Shown here one piece after another: positions 45,401 to 57,459 of a DNA stretch of 64,000 nt. The translations under genes and the position numbers were made by a program. The stretch comes from Sordaria brevicollis. Its lineage: Eukaryota; Ascomycota; Sordariomycetes; Sordariales; Sordariaceae. Every line of letters starts with the position of its first letter. Positions within the stretch are counted from its first letter, which is position 1. A model generated the notes under the pieces. That model was not told where the DNA came from. It saw only the letters and a list, made by a program, of their open reading frames with translations, and did no database searches. The stretch is taken from assembly GCA_033439795.1 (NCBI GenBank), contig JAUTDP010000002.1:3410001-3474000 (forward strand), in the 5' to 3' direction.

Positions 45401-46895
45401 TTTGTGGTTCCAAGACATGGTTTTCGGCCATGCCATCCTCTTGTATTACATCACAGATGAAGTCGACGACACGCGGATCGAGCCTTGACAGAGTCTGAGG
45501 TAGTATGTGATCATCCTCGGAATCGGATTCGACGTCCTCTGCTCGTCTTTCTTCCTGAACACCAGGAGCCCCAGACTCGGAGGCTACCTTGACCTGATGA
45601 CTGGCTTCGCTGCTTTTGGAGCCATCAATGTGTCCGCGCATGCTAGCCTTCGGCCTTAGATCGGCAGTCTTGGGAGGCATTTTCTCCAAGCTGACATGGT
45701 CAAAATAGCCCGCCGAGGAGAGCTGGGAGATGGGGCGTGTGAGTGTTGAGCCGGCCGCCTTGAGACCTCGCAATCCCTTGTCGGCGGTACCATTAGGGCG
45801 AGTATCAGTGGAGAAATGATCGATCGACAGTTTGCGCTTGGGCTTCGAGCCGGATCCTGGTGTTCGAACTCTTGCGCTCGAATTTCGGCGGTGGCTATTC
45901 GGACGATGTGCTTGTTGGCTTGGCTGTTCACTCGCCGGCTTCACCTCCTTCACGTCCGGTTTTCCATTGTCATTGTTTTGCTTCTCATCTCTCCTTGTTT
46001 CCAGATCCATGGGCTTGTCATTTATGACAGTAGCAGGCGGCAAGGCTTGTTCCGCGCTTGATTGCTGACTTGATGGCTCGCTCTTTAAGACCTTTGGCGA
46101 TTCCGATTGGCGATCTTTCGGAATTGGTGGCCCGCTTGCCTCATAAGCCTTTGCAAGGCGTGACATCTCTTCCATGGCGGCCGGGGTAAGCCACTCCATC
46201 ATCTTGACAGCAACGGTTTCAAACACATTTGCGGCAAATGATCGGTAATCTTTGCTTGTCGGCCTCTCTATCACCGTGAAACCTGGCCCTGCCTTCTCTG
46301 TATGCTGAGTTGTTGGGCTGGTTGGGCGTTCCTTGTCCTTTCCATTGTCCGGCGTCCTGCTTCCTTTCCCGCCTCCTGTATTCTTGACGGAGCTCGTGTC
46401 GCCAGCAACACTGGACCCTTTGGTGGGATATGACTTTTGCGTTGGTGAGAACCGAAGCGAGTTGAGAGCGGCCGGTGGCGCCTTGGGTAAGCGCAAGCCA
46501 GGGCACAGTCCATTTTCAGGGTTGTCCTGGCTCGCCAGATATATCGCCAACGTCCTCGCGCTCGTAGTATTGTATCGTCGGATAGGCGCTCGGCCAGCAA
46601 GCCTTCTGCGGCAACTGAAGCATGTTGACGTGGTGCAATGTTCGTTCCCACAGCCTTCTCGTAGCTGGTAGATGTATTTTTGGACCAGGAGCTGGAAGTT
46701 GTGCCTACGACTGGCCTTGTGAACGGCATAGACTCTCCTGGGATTCTCGATCTCTTCCACCAACTCCCTCAACTCCTCAGGGGCGTCCCATGGTAGCCTA
46801 GCAAAGCGCGCCTCCTCCCACAGACCGGCCAGAACGTCTAACTCGAGGCTGTTGTTATGGCTGCCATCGGCTGGGCGAAGAGTATCTCGAGTCAT
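42435..46895 (-). CDS. hul4: Hul4-type HECT E3 ubiquitin ligase with AZUL zinc finger
   Basis: Exon 1 46895-44522 and exon 2 44458-42435 give about 1465 residues; the 63-bp intron (GTAAGT..TAG) splits a His codon. Residues about 75-135 form an AZUL-type zinc finger (GCGNEHCTTSTCFSCRRRLA, then NGLCPGL), found in UBE3A and fungal Hul4. A disordered Ser/Pro/Lys-rich linker covers about 140-540. Helical sequence follows up to the HECT domain (about 890-1465), with LGEHAGEEGFDSGGVQQEFF and, at the end, RLPTAYTCYGILLLPEY, where C1433 is the catalytic cysteine that accepts ubiquitin. The domain carries two insertions: a Pro/Ser loop near residues 1080-1130 and an acidic then His/Pro/Gln-rich insert of about 160 residues (about 1264-1425) directly before the catalytic loop. 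Yeast Hul4 helps degrade misfolded cytosolic proteins. It is divergent from REI1 across 1.5 kb. Confidence 0.9.
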
Positions 46896-48415
46896 GACAT
46901 CAATGTTGGAGCGCTATTCGGGGTCGAGGTGGCGGCTACGGTATACCCAGAGTTGCCGGGGTAGCAAAATTTAAAGTGCGAGGCGATGTAATGCGATAGT
47001 CGTTTGCGATACTGTATGAGCGAACGGTCAAGAGTCGTAAGCTGGCGCAAAAGGGTTGATGTCTATGGTATGGGCCGGCTGGGTGTACAAGCTGATATCC
47101 CAAGAAGTTGTCGAGTAGGGTAGCTGTCGGGTAGCACCAAAGCTGTTACACGAGTCGCCAAGATGGACGTCGAGGTCAAGGAGGGTTGCGACAGGTAGGG
47201 TAGGTGAGCGGTTATGTCGGCGCAAAGGGAGCTTGACAGAGCTCAAGGGTCGGATGGAAGCATGGGGAAAGTCGACCTTTCGTCGGATATGATGGGCGCC
47301 GGTTTCGTCGCAACTCGCAAGACTGCTAATAGTGACTTTGGAATAGCGATGGAGGGGGCTTGTACGTATAGCAATAAAGATGATGATAGATTGCAATGGA
47401 ATGCTTGGAACAAGTCGAGAACAGGTAGGAATCCAGAATTGGTGACGGGATGGAGATTGGAGATTGGATCCGGGCAAGGCTGAAGATGGACGCCGACGAT
47501 GGATGCCCTGCTGCCCTGCTGGTGCTGGGGTGTTCTGGCCGTCAGTGCACTGGACAATGCCCCTGTGTCGCCCGGGGTCACTGCTACACCGTTGGAGCCG
47601 GCCGCCATGGAAGCTCACCGTCGAGGTCACGGCGTCAAGATCGATCTCCATTGTACGTAAAGAAGCGCACGGACCTTCCCCCAGAAAGCGCCGTGTTGAA
47701 GATGCCGGCACCGTTTCACGCAGCCAGGCTCATTCTGACTCAGCAATTGGGCATGAGCTCCCACTGTGACGGGACTTTCGTCAGAATGGCTCACAATGGA
47801 CCCCCTGCGATTTGCACTTTCCAGGGACTTTGAATGGTTGCCCCACCAAAAGATTGCAGCCACCCCGGACAATTTACCAAAATTTAGCGGGCTTTTGGAG
47901 GGGCAGTGTTAGCGAGCCGCGGGCAGGCAAAGCAAAACCGCCACCAAAAGTCGACATTTCCGTCGCTTTGTTTTTTGTTCAGCGGATGCCTGTTAGTCCC
48001 CCACCCTCTGACGCACCTTACCCATACCACTGGGTTATCAGTGCAGTAACAGCGATCAAAAAAGTGTCCACCCTGCCTTTGGAAAATTTAGATAAACGAT
48101 AAAGTCCAAAGTCACTTCGACCACCGACCTTGTCTCTTCAGTTGTCAACATCATCACCGGACACCAGTCACCACTCTCCGACCAAACGAGTGACCCAGTG
48201 GCAAAAGAGAAGCAACAGGAACCCTCCGGCTTTCTCAATCTCCAGGTCGACCCATCACGGCCCCGGCTTTGCGACCTCGCGCATATCGCCTGATTATTAA
48301 TAAAGAGTAGCTGATACATAAAGCGACACTCTTTCCCTTCTCTCTCGAAAGATCCTCACGAGATCTTCTCTTGTCGCAAACACCATCCCTCAAGCAACAA
48401 GCAACACCAGCAAAG
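46896..48415. promoter_or_regulatory. Divergent promoter region of HECT ligase and REI1 genes
   Basis: About 1.5 kb between two divergently transcribed genes. Open frames at 47028-47872 on both strands are mutual shadows and unsupported. The 60 bp before 48416 is A/C-rich (CAAGCAACAAGCAACACC), a typical leader. Confidence 0.4.
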
Positions 48416-50242
48416 ATGGCTACCATTTCCGCCAGCAGGACGGCCCCCATGGCCGCCGATGTCTCGAGGATGGACCAGGGAACCACTCATCCCTACACGT
48501 GCAACACCTGTCAAGTCGCTTTCCGCAACATCGACTTGCAAAAGGGTCACATGCGCAGTGACTGGCAGTATGTTGTTTCTTACCCTCTGACATGGAATTC
48601 CGCAGATGACTGACTGTGCCCTTCTAGTCGTTATAACCTCAAGCGCCGTGTCGCCTCTCTTCCTCCCATCTCCTCCGAGGTCTTCACCGAAAAGGTTCTC
48701 CAGTCCCGCGCCGAGGTTACTGCCCAAACAGACAAGGCCAGCTTTGAGACGACCTGCGAAGCCTGCTCCAAGACCTACTTCAGCGAGAACTCGTACAAGA
48801 ACCACATCAGCAGCAAGAACCACAAGATGAGGGCCGCTGCTCTGGCCGCGAGGGGCCCTGCCACCAACGGACGCACCAAGGCCGACGACGAGGTTAGCTC
48901 GGTCATGAGCTCGACTTTCTCTCTGGGCGAGCCTGCCTCCGAGGCCGCCAAGTCCGAGGTCGATTCCGACGCCGAGGAGGAGTTCAACGAGGTTGTCGAG
49001 GGTATCAAGCAGGCCAAGATCGAGGATGCTGCCTCGCCCGTCGACCGTCCCGCAAACCCCCACCTTTCTGCCGCCGACCAGCACAAGGAGGACCACCCCG
49101 TCGAGGACGCTGAACAGCCCGAGACCTCCGGAACCGCTACCCCTACCCAGCCCGAAGCCGATACCGCCCTCCTCAAGCAGTGCTTGTTCTGCAACTACGA
49201 GTCCCCCACTCCCGCTCTCAACGCTACCCATATGGAGAGGATACACGGCATGTTTATTCCCGAGAAGCAGTATCTCGTTGATTTGGAGGGTCTTCTCGGT
49301 TCGCTCAGGAGACGTGTGTTTGAGCTCAACGAGTGCTTGATGTGCGGCAAGATGCGCTCCAACACCTTCGCCGTACAGACTCACATGCGCGACAAGGGCC
49401 ATTGCCAGATTCCCTACACCACCGAGGAAGAGCAACTCGAGATTGGTGAATTCTACGACTTCCGCAGCACCTACTCCGACGGCGATGACTGGGATACTGA
49501 GGACGAGGAGGAGGAGGAAGAGGAAGGAGCCGGTGGCGCCAAGCTGGGTAGCAAGCGCGAGGCCAAGGTCGAGGTTCTCGAAGGCGAAGAGGACGGCGAA
49601 GGCGGCGACGAGGAGGGCTGGGAGACCGACAGCTCGGCCTCCTCTCTCGACTCGGACGACCTGCACGCCGTTCCCGGCGAGGGCCACTACCATCAGTACG
49701 AGCGTCTGGCCAGCCACCGCCACCACTCGCGCGACGACCCGCGTCCCCACCGCCAGGCCGACGGCTACCACGCCCACAGCAAGAAGGGCGTGCACGCCGT
49801 CTACTACGACGAGTACGAGCTTCACCTGCCATCCGGCCGCTCCGTCGGCCACCGCTCGCTCAACCGCTACTTCCGCCAGAACCTCCACAACTACCCCACG
49901 CCCGAGGAGCGCCAGCAGCAGCTCCTTCTCGTGGCTGCCCAGGAGAACGGCGACGAGGACGCCGAGATGCAGTACGACAGCGACGGCGAGCCCAGGTTCA
50001 GGAGGAACACGGAGATCCAGCTCAGAGACCGCAAGGCGCACGGCAGACACGTCATCACCCGCGAGACGAGAGGTCTTATCGGCGCCAACGCTATCAGGGA
50101 TGTGGTCGAGAGCAAGGAGATCAGGAAGGTGGTGGAGAAGGGTCGCCAGCGCGAGGTGGACTCGTACAAGCGTGCTGAGGTGGTGGGCATGAAGAAGCAT
50201 TTCAAGGAGAGGCACAGGAATCCTGTTTCTTACCTCAGGTGA
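48416..50242 (+). CDS. REI1: REI1/ZNF622-family 60S ribosome maturation factor
   Basis: Exons 48416-48567 and 48628-50242 give 588 residues; the 60-bp intron (GTATGT..TAG) splits a His codon within the first zinc finger. Four C2H2 elements appear in the family order: YTCNTCQVAFRNIDLQKGHM (finger 1, completed by SDWHRYNLKRR), TTCEACSKTYFSENSYKNHI, CLFCNYESPTPALNATHMER and CLMCGKMRSNTFAVQTHMRD. Between fingers 2 and 3 and after finger 4 are acidic stretches (DWDTEDEEEEEEEGAGG). The C-terminal part has LPSGRSVGHRSLNRYFRQNL and, near the end, GMKKHFKERHRNPVSYLR, both conserved in Rei1/Reh1. In yeast, Rei1 acts in the cytoplasm with Jjj1 to release Arx1-Alb1 from pre-60S subunits. Long open frames on the opposite strand are shadows caused by the GC-rich third positions. 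Confidence 0.95.
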
Positions 50243-51108
50243 GCGGGTTCGTGTTACGAACTGCTTTACTGGGCTGGGGAAGCTTGGTTGGGTTTTCTTT
50301 TCTTTCCATTTCTTGTATGTTTTCTCGGTTAGGATCTTTTGCATGAGTCTTCGATGCTCGTTCTTCTTTTTATGTTACCGATACCATTTCTATGCATATC
50401 GTCGTCTCGCTTTTTTAGAACTACGTACTACTGAATTTCGCATTGCATGAGATCAGGGTGATTGGTGATGGATGAGAGATGATGAGTTGGATTTGTTGAA
50501 TTGCGGAAGGGCAAGTGTCTTGTCATTCAAAGCCTTTGGAAGCAACATGGCAGACCGGGCATGACAGCTAGCAGATCTACATAGCCAGATGAGTCGTCAA
50601 CACTCATCAAACTTGAAATCACTGTTCTCAGTATTGAATACATAAACCTTGGAAGTTGAAAACTGGATATGTACAAATGACTAAACAGAATTGTGAACGT
50701 GCAAAAAAAACCAGGTTCCTTATGTAATAATTGTAACGTGGGGGGGAAAAGAAAGCCGGAAGGTCCGGAGGAAAAAGTATACCTAACAAGAATATCTATC
50801 TATGCCGTTTCACTCGTTTAACCCTAAAAGGTCACCCGCGTGTACCCTTTCATGCATGCATCGAATCATTGTCTAAGAAGAACAACCCCAACCACCTCTT
50901 CAAACTTCTCGCTCGCTCGCTCGCTCACTTGCTCGTAGAGGGTATCTCAAACAAAGTCAACACTCGCAGCAGCCCACCAAGAACAACACTCGTAAACCAA
51001 ACATTACCATCGAAGTACCGAAAAAGACATATACAACCCTTCTTTTTCTTCTTTTTCACACATTACCCCTTATCCCCCTTCCCCCCTTACAACTCCTCAC
51101 AACACACT
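50243..51108. terminator. Convergent 3' region of REI1 and ABC transporter genes
   Basis: About 870 bp between converging genes. It must hold both polyadenylation regions. A plus-strand open frame at 50869-51363 is T/C-rich and runs into the ABC gene; it is not supported. Confidence 0.4.
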
Positions 51109-54100
51109 CTATTTCTTCCCAAACAACTTCTTCCACCCCTTCTTCTCCCCATCATCATTTTGGTATCCCTCCTCCTTAACATCATGTCTCCCCACCACCT
51201 CCAAGAAGACCTGATCCAGCGTCGTGGGACTAACGCTATAATGCTCCACCCCCAATCTATCCCTCTGCTCCTCCAGCAAAACGACCAATTTACCAATAGC
51301 GCTGGTAGTACTCTGCTCCGTTTCCGTGCCCCTAATCTCTTCGGGCACCATCCCCTTGTCTGATCTCTGATTCTGCACAGAGGAGGTAAGACTCAAAACA
51401 ACGGCGGCAGGGACGGAGAAGCGCATTTGGCCATGGTAGGTTTTGCCTTCCAACTCGGCTTGGGAGCCGAAAGTGGACTGGATCCAGGAGTGGATGGCAT
51501 TGATTTGTTCATCGGAGGTGCGAGGAGCGCCGCGACAGACGAGGTGTACATGGAGTGTATCTCCGAAGCGCTTGCGAAGTCCGTCGACGGTGCCCATGGC
51601 TAGCATCCTCTTGGCCAGAATACCGGCGCGGCCGGCCAAAGCGTCGGCTTCCTCCATTGAGTGGGTTGTGAGCAAAATGGAACGGCCGGGGACGGTTTCG
51701 GCTAGGGTGCGCCACATGATGCGCTTAGCAGCGGCGTCGAGACCGGAAGAGGGTTCGTCGAGGAGGACGACGGTCGGGTTACCCATGAGCGCAATGCCGA
51801 GGGAGAGTTTGCGCTTGTTACCGCCTGAGAGGGCCAAAGCCATGCGATCCCGGAAGGCGGTGAGGCCGACGGCGCGGATTACTTGCTCGACGTTGTACTC
51901 GATTCCGGAAGAGGGCAGGCCGCGGACGCGGGCGTAGAAGCGCAGGTGTTCGAGGACGGTCATGGTGTCGACGGCGTCGAATTGGGGGCAGACGCCCAGG
52001 TGGGAGCGGGCAGCCGCTAAAGAGCGGGAGACGGAAGCTTGCTCGACGAAGACGTCGCCGCCTGAATTGGAATCGGGCTTGACGTCGCCGCGGATGACGG
52101 AGATGGTGGTGGACTTGCCGGCGCCGTTGGGGCCGAGGAGGGCAAACACTTGTCCGTGGGGGATGCCAAAGGTTACGTTGTCGACGGCGGTGTTGCGACC
52201 AAAGGTCTTGGTTAGGTTGACGACTTGTAGACCGTCGGTGTTGTTGACGCCGTTGGTGCCGGTGGCGGAGGACTTGACGCGGACGAGCTCGTGGGCGACT
52301 TCTTCGTCGGAGATGCCGGCAGCTTCTTGGGCGGCGGTGGGAGGGGGAGTGCGAGGCTTACGCTTGAAGAGGGCCTTGAGCGTCGAGCCCGGGTTGCCGG
52401 CGTCGATCCAGACGAGAAGAACAAATAGGATGATAGACTGAAGAATCAGGTACAGGATCGGACCGCCGTACTGGAGGATGCCGCCGGGGTACGAGGCGAG
52501 GTTGTCGCCGTCACAGGCGGTGGAGAATAGGTTCAGCGCGATGAAGAGAGCGCGGGTGAGCGAGCCGATGGGGGCAAAGACGGCTACGACGAAGTGCACC
52601 ACGACGAGCAGGTCGTCCACCTTGTCGACGGGGCCGTAGGTAATGGTGCACATGTAGGCGATCAGATAGATGAGGAACATAACAACCTGTCCTCCCGCGA
52701 CAAAGGCATAACTAGACAGCTGGTTATTGGCGAAAAGCGAGATAACATAGGCCAAAAGGATCGAGGCGAGACCGTAGAGGATGAAGACGATAAACAGGTA
52801 TCCAACATTGTACCACACACTAGCGAGGCCAGCGAGCAGGGCAACAGCGATGGCAGATGCCACGAGCACGACGAGGAAGTCGAAGGTGGTATAGGCGAGC
52901 CACAAGGGCAGAGGGCGCACACCGTTCGAGTATTGCAGGCCACGCACATTCCTCCGTCGCTCAAGATTGGGGTAGAGAGCAAAGAAACCGGGGAAGGCGC
53001 AGAAGGCGAGACCCATGTACACAAGCATCTGAAGAGAATCGCCAGTGTCGGGAGAGAAGGGGATGTCGAAGTTAACGAGTCTGGAGGCAATGGTGGTGTT
53101 GGACAAGACCATGTCGGTGATCCACTGACCGAACCAAGCGCTGAAGAGTTCCACGCTGTTGGACTTGTAGGTCATCGTCGGGACGGAGTTGTCATCTCCA
53201 AGCCAGATAGCGGCGGGAGTAATGTTCTTGCGATACTGAACAACGGCAGCGTTGAACTCATCCAGGGTGTCAACCAGCGTGATGTTCCTGAACAAGTTCA
53301 TGGGGTTCATGCCAATCGCCGAAGAGTTACCGCTGCTGGTAGCGTTGTCCTGGGCAGCACGATAGATGGGAGCGAAAAGACTGGCGAGGTTGCTGGCCGA
53401 GAACCTCTCTGACGGGCCAGCTACCATGTAGAGGTCAAAGTCGTTGGCGAAGAGGTTGACAGCAGTGCGGCGAGAAGACTGTTCGGCTGGGTTGCAGCCA
53501 ATAGGGTCCTTACCCTTGACGAACAGAGTTACGAGACCGCTGGCAATGATAGGGATAATGAAGGCCGCGAAGATAGGGAACCAGTTGCGCTTGAGGATGG
53601 TCATCCTCTTGCGGAACAGAACAACACCCTGCCTGACATATCCGATACGCTGACCAGACATGAGGTTGAGGCCGGGCTTTGTTTCGTCGACAGGGGCATC
53701 GTTAACCATCTCGGTCGAAGACTGCTTCTCGGTACTGCGGTGAGCGTCGAGGACAGCGTCGGTGCTCTGGAACTGGTCAAGTCTAGCACCATCCTCCGCC
53801 CGGATCTCTTCAGCAAGCTGCAAGAACACGTCCTCGATGGTGGGTCCAGAGAAGCGGTAGTCCGAGATGCCAGCACCTTCCAGAGTCTTGATGACTTCAG
53901 CAGCTTGGGCCGATGTGGAAGCGATGTAGGTGATCTCCTCAGGAGACATCTTCTTCTGCACACCAGCGATGTCGGGCGAGTGAGTGATATACTTGGCGTT
54001 GTTCAAGTGGATTCTGTATCCGCCACCCATACGGTTCTTGAGTTCGACAGAGGAGCCCTCAGCGCGGAGCGTGCCCTTGGACATGATGGCAATGTGGTCA

Positions 54101-56088
54101 GCAAGGAGATCGGCCTCATCCAAGAAATGGGTGGTGAGGATCATGGTACGACGGCCACGTTCAGCGAGGAGAATATCCCAGATCTTGCGGCGAGAGAGAG
54201 GGTCGATACCGCTGGAAACTTCATCAACGCAGCAGACGGCGGAGCCACCTGTCAACATCATTCCGAGCTGAAGCTTGCGCTTCTGACCACCGGAGAGAGT
54301 ACCAGACCTCGCGTGGATCTTCTGGGAGAGATCAACACCGCGAATAAGCTCCAAGATTTCTTCCTTGGTGGCCAGGTTGCCAGGAGACTTGAGTCGGTTG
54401 AAGATGCGCAGATGTTCCTCGACCGTGAGCTCGTCCCAAAGAACGTTCTTCTGAGGAGCAATACCAAGACCGCCGGTGCCGTCGATAGTGATGTTACCGC
54501 TGGAGAGCTTGTTGATGCCAGCAATGGTGTCGAGAGTGGTACTCTTACCACTGCCGTTGGCACCGAGCAAAGCGAGAATCTGGCCGCGACGAGCAGTGAG
54601 AGTCAAGCCGTTGACAGCAACCACAGGGTCTCTTGGCTTGGAGAGGAACGAGAACATGCTGCGGAGAGGGCCTGGCTTGTAGATCTTGGTGAAGCCATCC
54701 AGCTGGACGGCATTGTCAGGTCCCAGTTCCGAGTTCTCGCCGTAGACAATGTTGCGGGTGGAAGAAGTCGTTCCGTGGAGATATCTCTCGATCATGGCAC
54801 CAAGGATTGGGTAGACAAAGATCTGAACGATGAGGAAGATCCAAAGGACAATACCAGCCGTGTTCCAGGGGCTTTCAGGAGCACTCTTGCCGAGGTTGGT
54901 CGCCATCTCCTTGGCCTCGAAGCGGGCAAGGTATGAAATGAAGTAAACATAGTTGCAAGGCATGAACAACAAGCTGAGGACGACAACGGTGGCGGTCTTG
55001 GGTGCCGTGACAATTTGAGCAATGACACCGAGCAGGATATAGAGGATGACAATGGAGATGCCGCTGAGCTGCGACTTTTTAAAGAAGGCGGCGCCCAAGA
55101 TGGAGAAGGAAGCCAAAGACAGACCGGCAAGGATGTGGTAAATGATGAGGATACCAATGCTGCTCGTCTTGAAGACGGCCGCCCACATGATGATGGAGCT
55201 GACAACGTAACCAGGCAGGTACAGGATGGTAAAACCGAGGTGGTACGACAAGAGTCGCGCAGCCTGGCCCTCCCAAGTCCTCTTGGTGAACATCATGGCC
55301 TCCACCAAGGTCGACATGCCGGTCTCGCGCTCCGAAGCCATGAATCCAACCAGATGGTAACAGACACCGATAACGCTGATGAGGAAGGTCACACCCAGAA
55401 CGTTGTAGATGGTCTTTTGGTACATCTGTCTGACACGATCGGCGCGCTCCTCCTTGGTCAAAGAGGTGAAGGGGTACTCGTCCTGTCTCTCGGGCAGCTC
55501 ATTTTGGCTACCACGCGTAATGGCAGCATCGACGGCGCGCTGCAGAGGAAGCATATAGACCTGGGCGTCGTTGTCATCCTTCTCGACATTGATCTTTCCG
55601 GTACCTAGCGCGCTATCGGCGCGGAGCGTATAGTTCCAGATGCCATCGGGGCCCTCATCAGGCGAAGAGTGGAAGACGACGGCGCCATAGCAGGGGGTGA
55701 CACCGCGCAGCGAGGCGCGACAGGTCAAGACCAACTCCTCCTCGGAATCTGAAATAGAGGCGTTTTTGCCGGCATCACGCACAATGGTGGCCAGCTCACC
55801 GATAACGCGATCGATCTCCCCGCCGGTCAGACCGTTGTTGACAAAGGCGACGGTGTCACGGCCTGTTCCGCTGGATGCTTCCAGGGCGTTGGCGAGGGAG
55901 CGCACAGGGTGGACATCACTGATGCCGAAGTTGGCGTAGGGAACGAAGAGGTTCTTTGCGAAACTGAGGAAGGCGACGATGATGACGGGAAGAAGAAAGG
56001 CGCGGATGATGGTGGCGGTGGTGTGTCGGTTAAGGACGATGAGCAGGTTCTTGCGCGTGAGCGTCCATGTTTGGCTTATTATCGCCAT
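51109..56088 (-). CDS. Full-size ABCA-subfamily ABC transporter
   Basis: Uninterrupted minus-strand frame, ATG at 56088, 1659 residues, the normal length for an ABCA-type full transporter. Layout is TMD1-NBD1-TMD2-NBD2. Each half starts with one membrane helix and a large extracytosolic loop (residues about 25-230 and 850-1060), then five or six more helices, as in ABCA1. NBD1 (about 490-700): Walker A LLGANGSGKST near 514, signature LSGGQKRKLQLG near 600, Walker B VCCVDEVSSGIDP near 622. NBD2 (about 1295-1500): Walker A LLGPNGAGKST near 1324, signature LSGGNKRKLSLG near 1418, Walker B VVLLDEPSSGLD near 1442. Both ATP sites keep the Walker B glutamate, so both could hydrolyse. ABCA proteins typically move lipids; the substrate here is unknown. 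No intron is needed, unusual for so long a gene in this window. Confidence 0.95.
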   Translation of the reverse strand: MAIISQTWTLTRKNLLIVLNRHTTATIIRAFLLPVIIVAFLSFAKNLFVPYANFGISDVHPVRSLANALEASSGTGRDTVAFVNNGLTGGEIDRVIGELATIVRDAGKNASISDSEEELVLTCRASLRGVTPCYGAVVFHSSPDEGPDGIWNYTLRADSALGTGKINVEKDDNDAQVYMLPLQRAVDAAITRGSQNELPERQDEYPFTSLTKEERADRVRQMYQKTIYNVLGVTFLISVIGVCYHLVGFMASERETGMSTLVEAMMFTKRTWEGQAARLLSYHLGFTILYLPGYVVSSIIMWAAVFKTSSIGILIIYHILAGLSLASFSILGAAFFKKSQLSGISIVILYILLGVIAQIVTAPKTATVVVLSLLFMPCNYVYFISYLARFEAKEMATNLGKSAPESPWNTAGIVLWIFLIVQIFVYPILGAMIERYLHGTTSSTRNIVYGENSELGPDNAVQLDGFTKIYKPGPLRSMFSFLSKPRDPVVAVNGLTLTARRGQILALLGANGSGKSTTLDTIAGINKLSSGNITIDGTGGLGIAPQKNVLWDELTVEEHLRIFNRLKSPGNLATKEEILELIRGVDLSQKIHARSGTLSGGQKRKLQLGMMLTGGSAVCCVDEVSSGIDPLSRRKIWDILLAERGRRTMILTTHFLDEADLLADHIAIMSKGTLRAEGSSVELKNRMGGGYRIHLNNAKYITHSPDIAGVQKKMSPEEITYIASTSAQAAEVIKTLEGAGISDYRFSGPTIEDVFLQLAEEIRAEDGARLDQFQSTDAVLDAHRSTEKQSSTEMVNDAPVDETKPGLNLMSGQRIGYVRQGVVLFRKRMTILKRNWFPIFAAFIIPIIASGLVTLFVKGKDPIGCNPAEQSSRRTAVNLFANDFDLYMVAGPSERFSASNLASLFAPIYRAAQDNATSSGNSSAIGMNPMNLFRNITLVDTLDEFNAAVVQYRKNITPAAIWLGDDNSVPTMTYKSNSVELFSAWFGQWITDMVLSNTTIASRLVNFDIPFSPDTGDSLQMLVYMGLAFCAFPGFFALYPNLERRRNVRGLQYSNGVRPLPLWLAYTTFDFLVVLVASAIAVALLAGLASVWYNVGYLFIVFILYGLASILLAYVISLFANNQLSSYAFVAGGQVVMFLIYLIAYMCTITYGPVDKVDDLLVVVHFVVAVFAPIGSLTRALFIALNLFSTACDGDNLASYPGGILQYGGPILYLILQSIILFVLLVWIDAGNPGSTLKALFKRKPRTPPPTAAQEAAGISDEEVAHELVRVKSSATGTNGVNNTDGLQVVNLTKTFGRNTAVDNVTFGIPHGQVFALLGPNGAGKSTTISVIRGDVKPDSNSGGDVFVEQASVSRSLAAARSHLGVCPQFDAVDTMTVLEHLRFYARVRGLPSSGIEYNVEQVIRAVGLTAFRDRMALALSGGNKRKLSLGIALMGNPTVVLLDEPSSGLDAAAKRIMWRTLAETVPGRSILLTTHSMEEADALAGRAGILAKRMLAMGTVDGLRKRFGDTLHVHLVCRGAPRTSDEQINAIHSWIQSTFGSQAELEGKTYHGQMRFSVPAAVVLSLTSSVQNQRSDKGMVPEEIRGTETEQSTTSAIGKLVVLLEEQRDRLGVEHYSVSPTTLDQVFLEVVGRHDVKEEGYQNDDGEKKGWKKLFGKK

Positions 56089-57459
56089 GTTGGCGGTCGA
56101 TATTGGTAAGCCTGTCCTCCTTTCTATTCCACCCCCCTTGTAATCAACCGAGGTTGTTGATGATTGCCCTTTTTCCTTTCAACCAAGCTTCCCTGTCGTT
56201 TTCGTTGAGATGAACTGTTGTTTTAGCGCTCCAGTCTCAACCGCCAAAAGTGACACGACGTCTTTTGATGGCGGGTGGTTGCCGTGGTGATTGTCGCAAA
56301 CTTTGAGGTATGGTATTACAGGCCTATGCTTTGTCGTCGAACTATGGTGTATGCGGGGTTGTTGTTGTTGTTGTCGTCGTCGAGGGTATGTGTCACGACA
56401 GGATATGATGATGTGATGGGATGAAGGCGTTCGTCCGGTATGTCGTCGTTCGTCTGATGTTGTGAGATGTGTCGGCGCAATGAGCTCCGAAGAGGATTAA
56501 CTTGGGGGTATAAGAAGATGCTGAAAACGCGGATGCGAAAAAGGTCAAGAAAAAGTGAATGGACGATACAGAGAGAAACAATGTATCAATCAAATCATGA
56601 TATCACCCAACCATTGATATAACCAGCAAGGTAAGATATTAATGGTTATGGTTGAAGGAGATGGATGGGGAAAAGGGAGGGGAGGCAGAAGAAGTGGAAG
56701 ATTGAAGAAGAGCGGACGGAATCCGTTCCAGTCCAGCCCACTGGGTCGCTATCTATCCATGACCATCGCACACAGTATTCAAAGATTCCTCAATCCGTCT
56801 CTGGTCGGCTCGATCATAAAATCCAAGAACGAATGCGACAAGTGCGACCAATGCAAAGAGGCCATTAAACAGCCAAGAAGGCGGGAATGGAGAAGACTGA
56901 AAACGAACGAAAAAGGGAGGCTCAGCGCAAAAGAAAGTCTTGGCCCTGGTCCTTGGCTCTCGGCGTTAAGTATTTTCGGGGCCCTTTTTGCCCACTTTCT
57001 CCATCATCTCACTCCATTGCATCTCCATCTCCAATCCTTTTTTGGCTGGACGACCCCTTCTTGATTCATTCTTCGATATCTCTGCCGAATCTCTACTATA
57101 TCGTCATCCAGGGACCGGTGATCTGAACATCGTCCGCCGTCAGTTTGAATTCGACAAACCGAATATCTTTCGGTACGTATCCCGAGTACAAAGCCGGAAA
57201 CTCAATACCCCGAGATTCTCCCAAAAAGTGTCCGGGTGTAACAACCCACCTTTTCGGTCGATGGCCCTGTCAACCGTCTTGGCATCTCCCAACGAACGAA
57301 ACAAATACCCGATCTGGAAGGGTTCATTTTGTGATACCCATCTCCTTTTTTGGTGTCTTATAAAACCTTAACAAACAACGGAACCGAACCCAACACCACA
57401 TCATCGCAGAGGTTCAACCACGTGGATGAGGCAGTGCTGCTTATACAAAGATTGAATAA
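56089..57459. promoter_or_regulatory. Upstream region of the ABC transporter gene
   Basis: About 1.4 kb. Includes the promoter and leader of the ABC gene near 56089. A GTTGTTGTTGTTGTTGTCGTCGTCG run lies at about 56359-56382. Open frames at 56642-57371 are unsupported. Confidence 0.4.

Noticed and set aside
48356..50344. 662-residue open frame antisense to REI1
   Set aside because: It mirrors the REI1 coding sequence; strong third-position GC bias of the real gene removes stops from this antisense frame. The product is an unnatural Val/Leu/Gly-rich string.
53740..54936. 398-residue plus-strand frame inside the ABC transporter
   Set aside because: Antisense shadow of NBD1 and neighbouring sequence.
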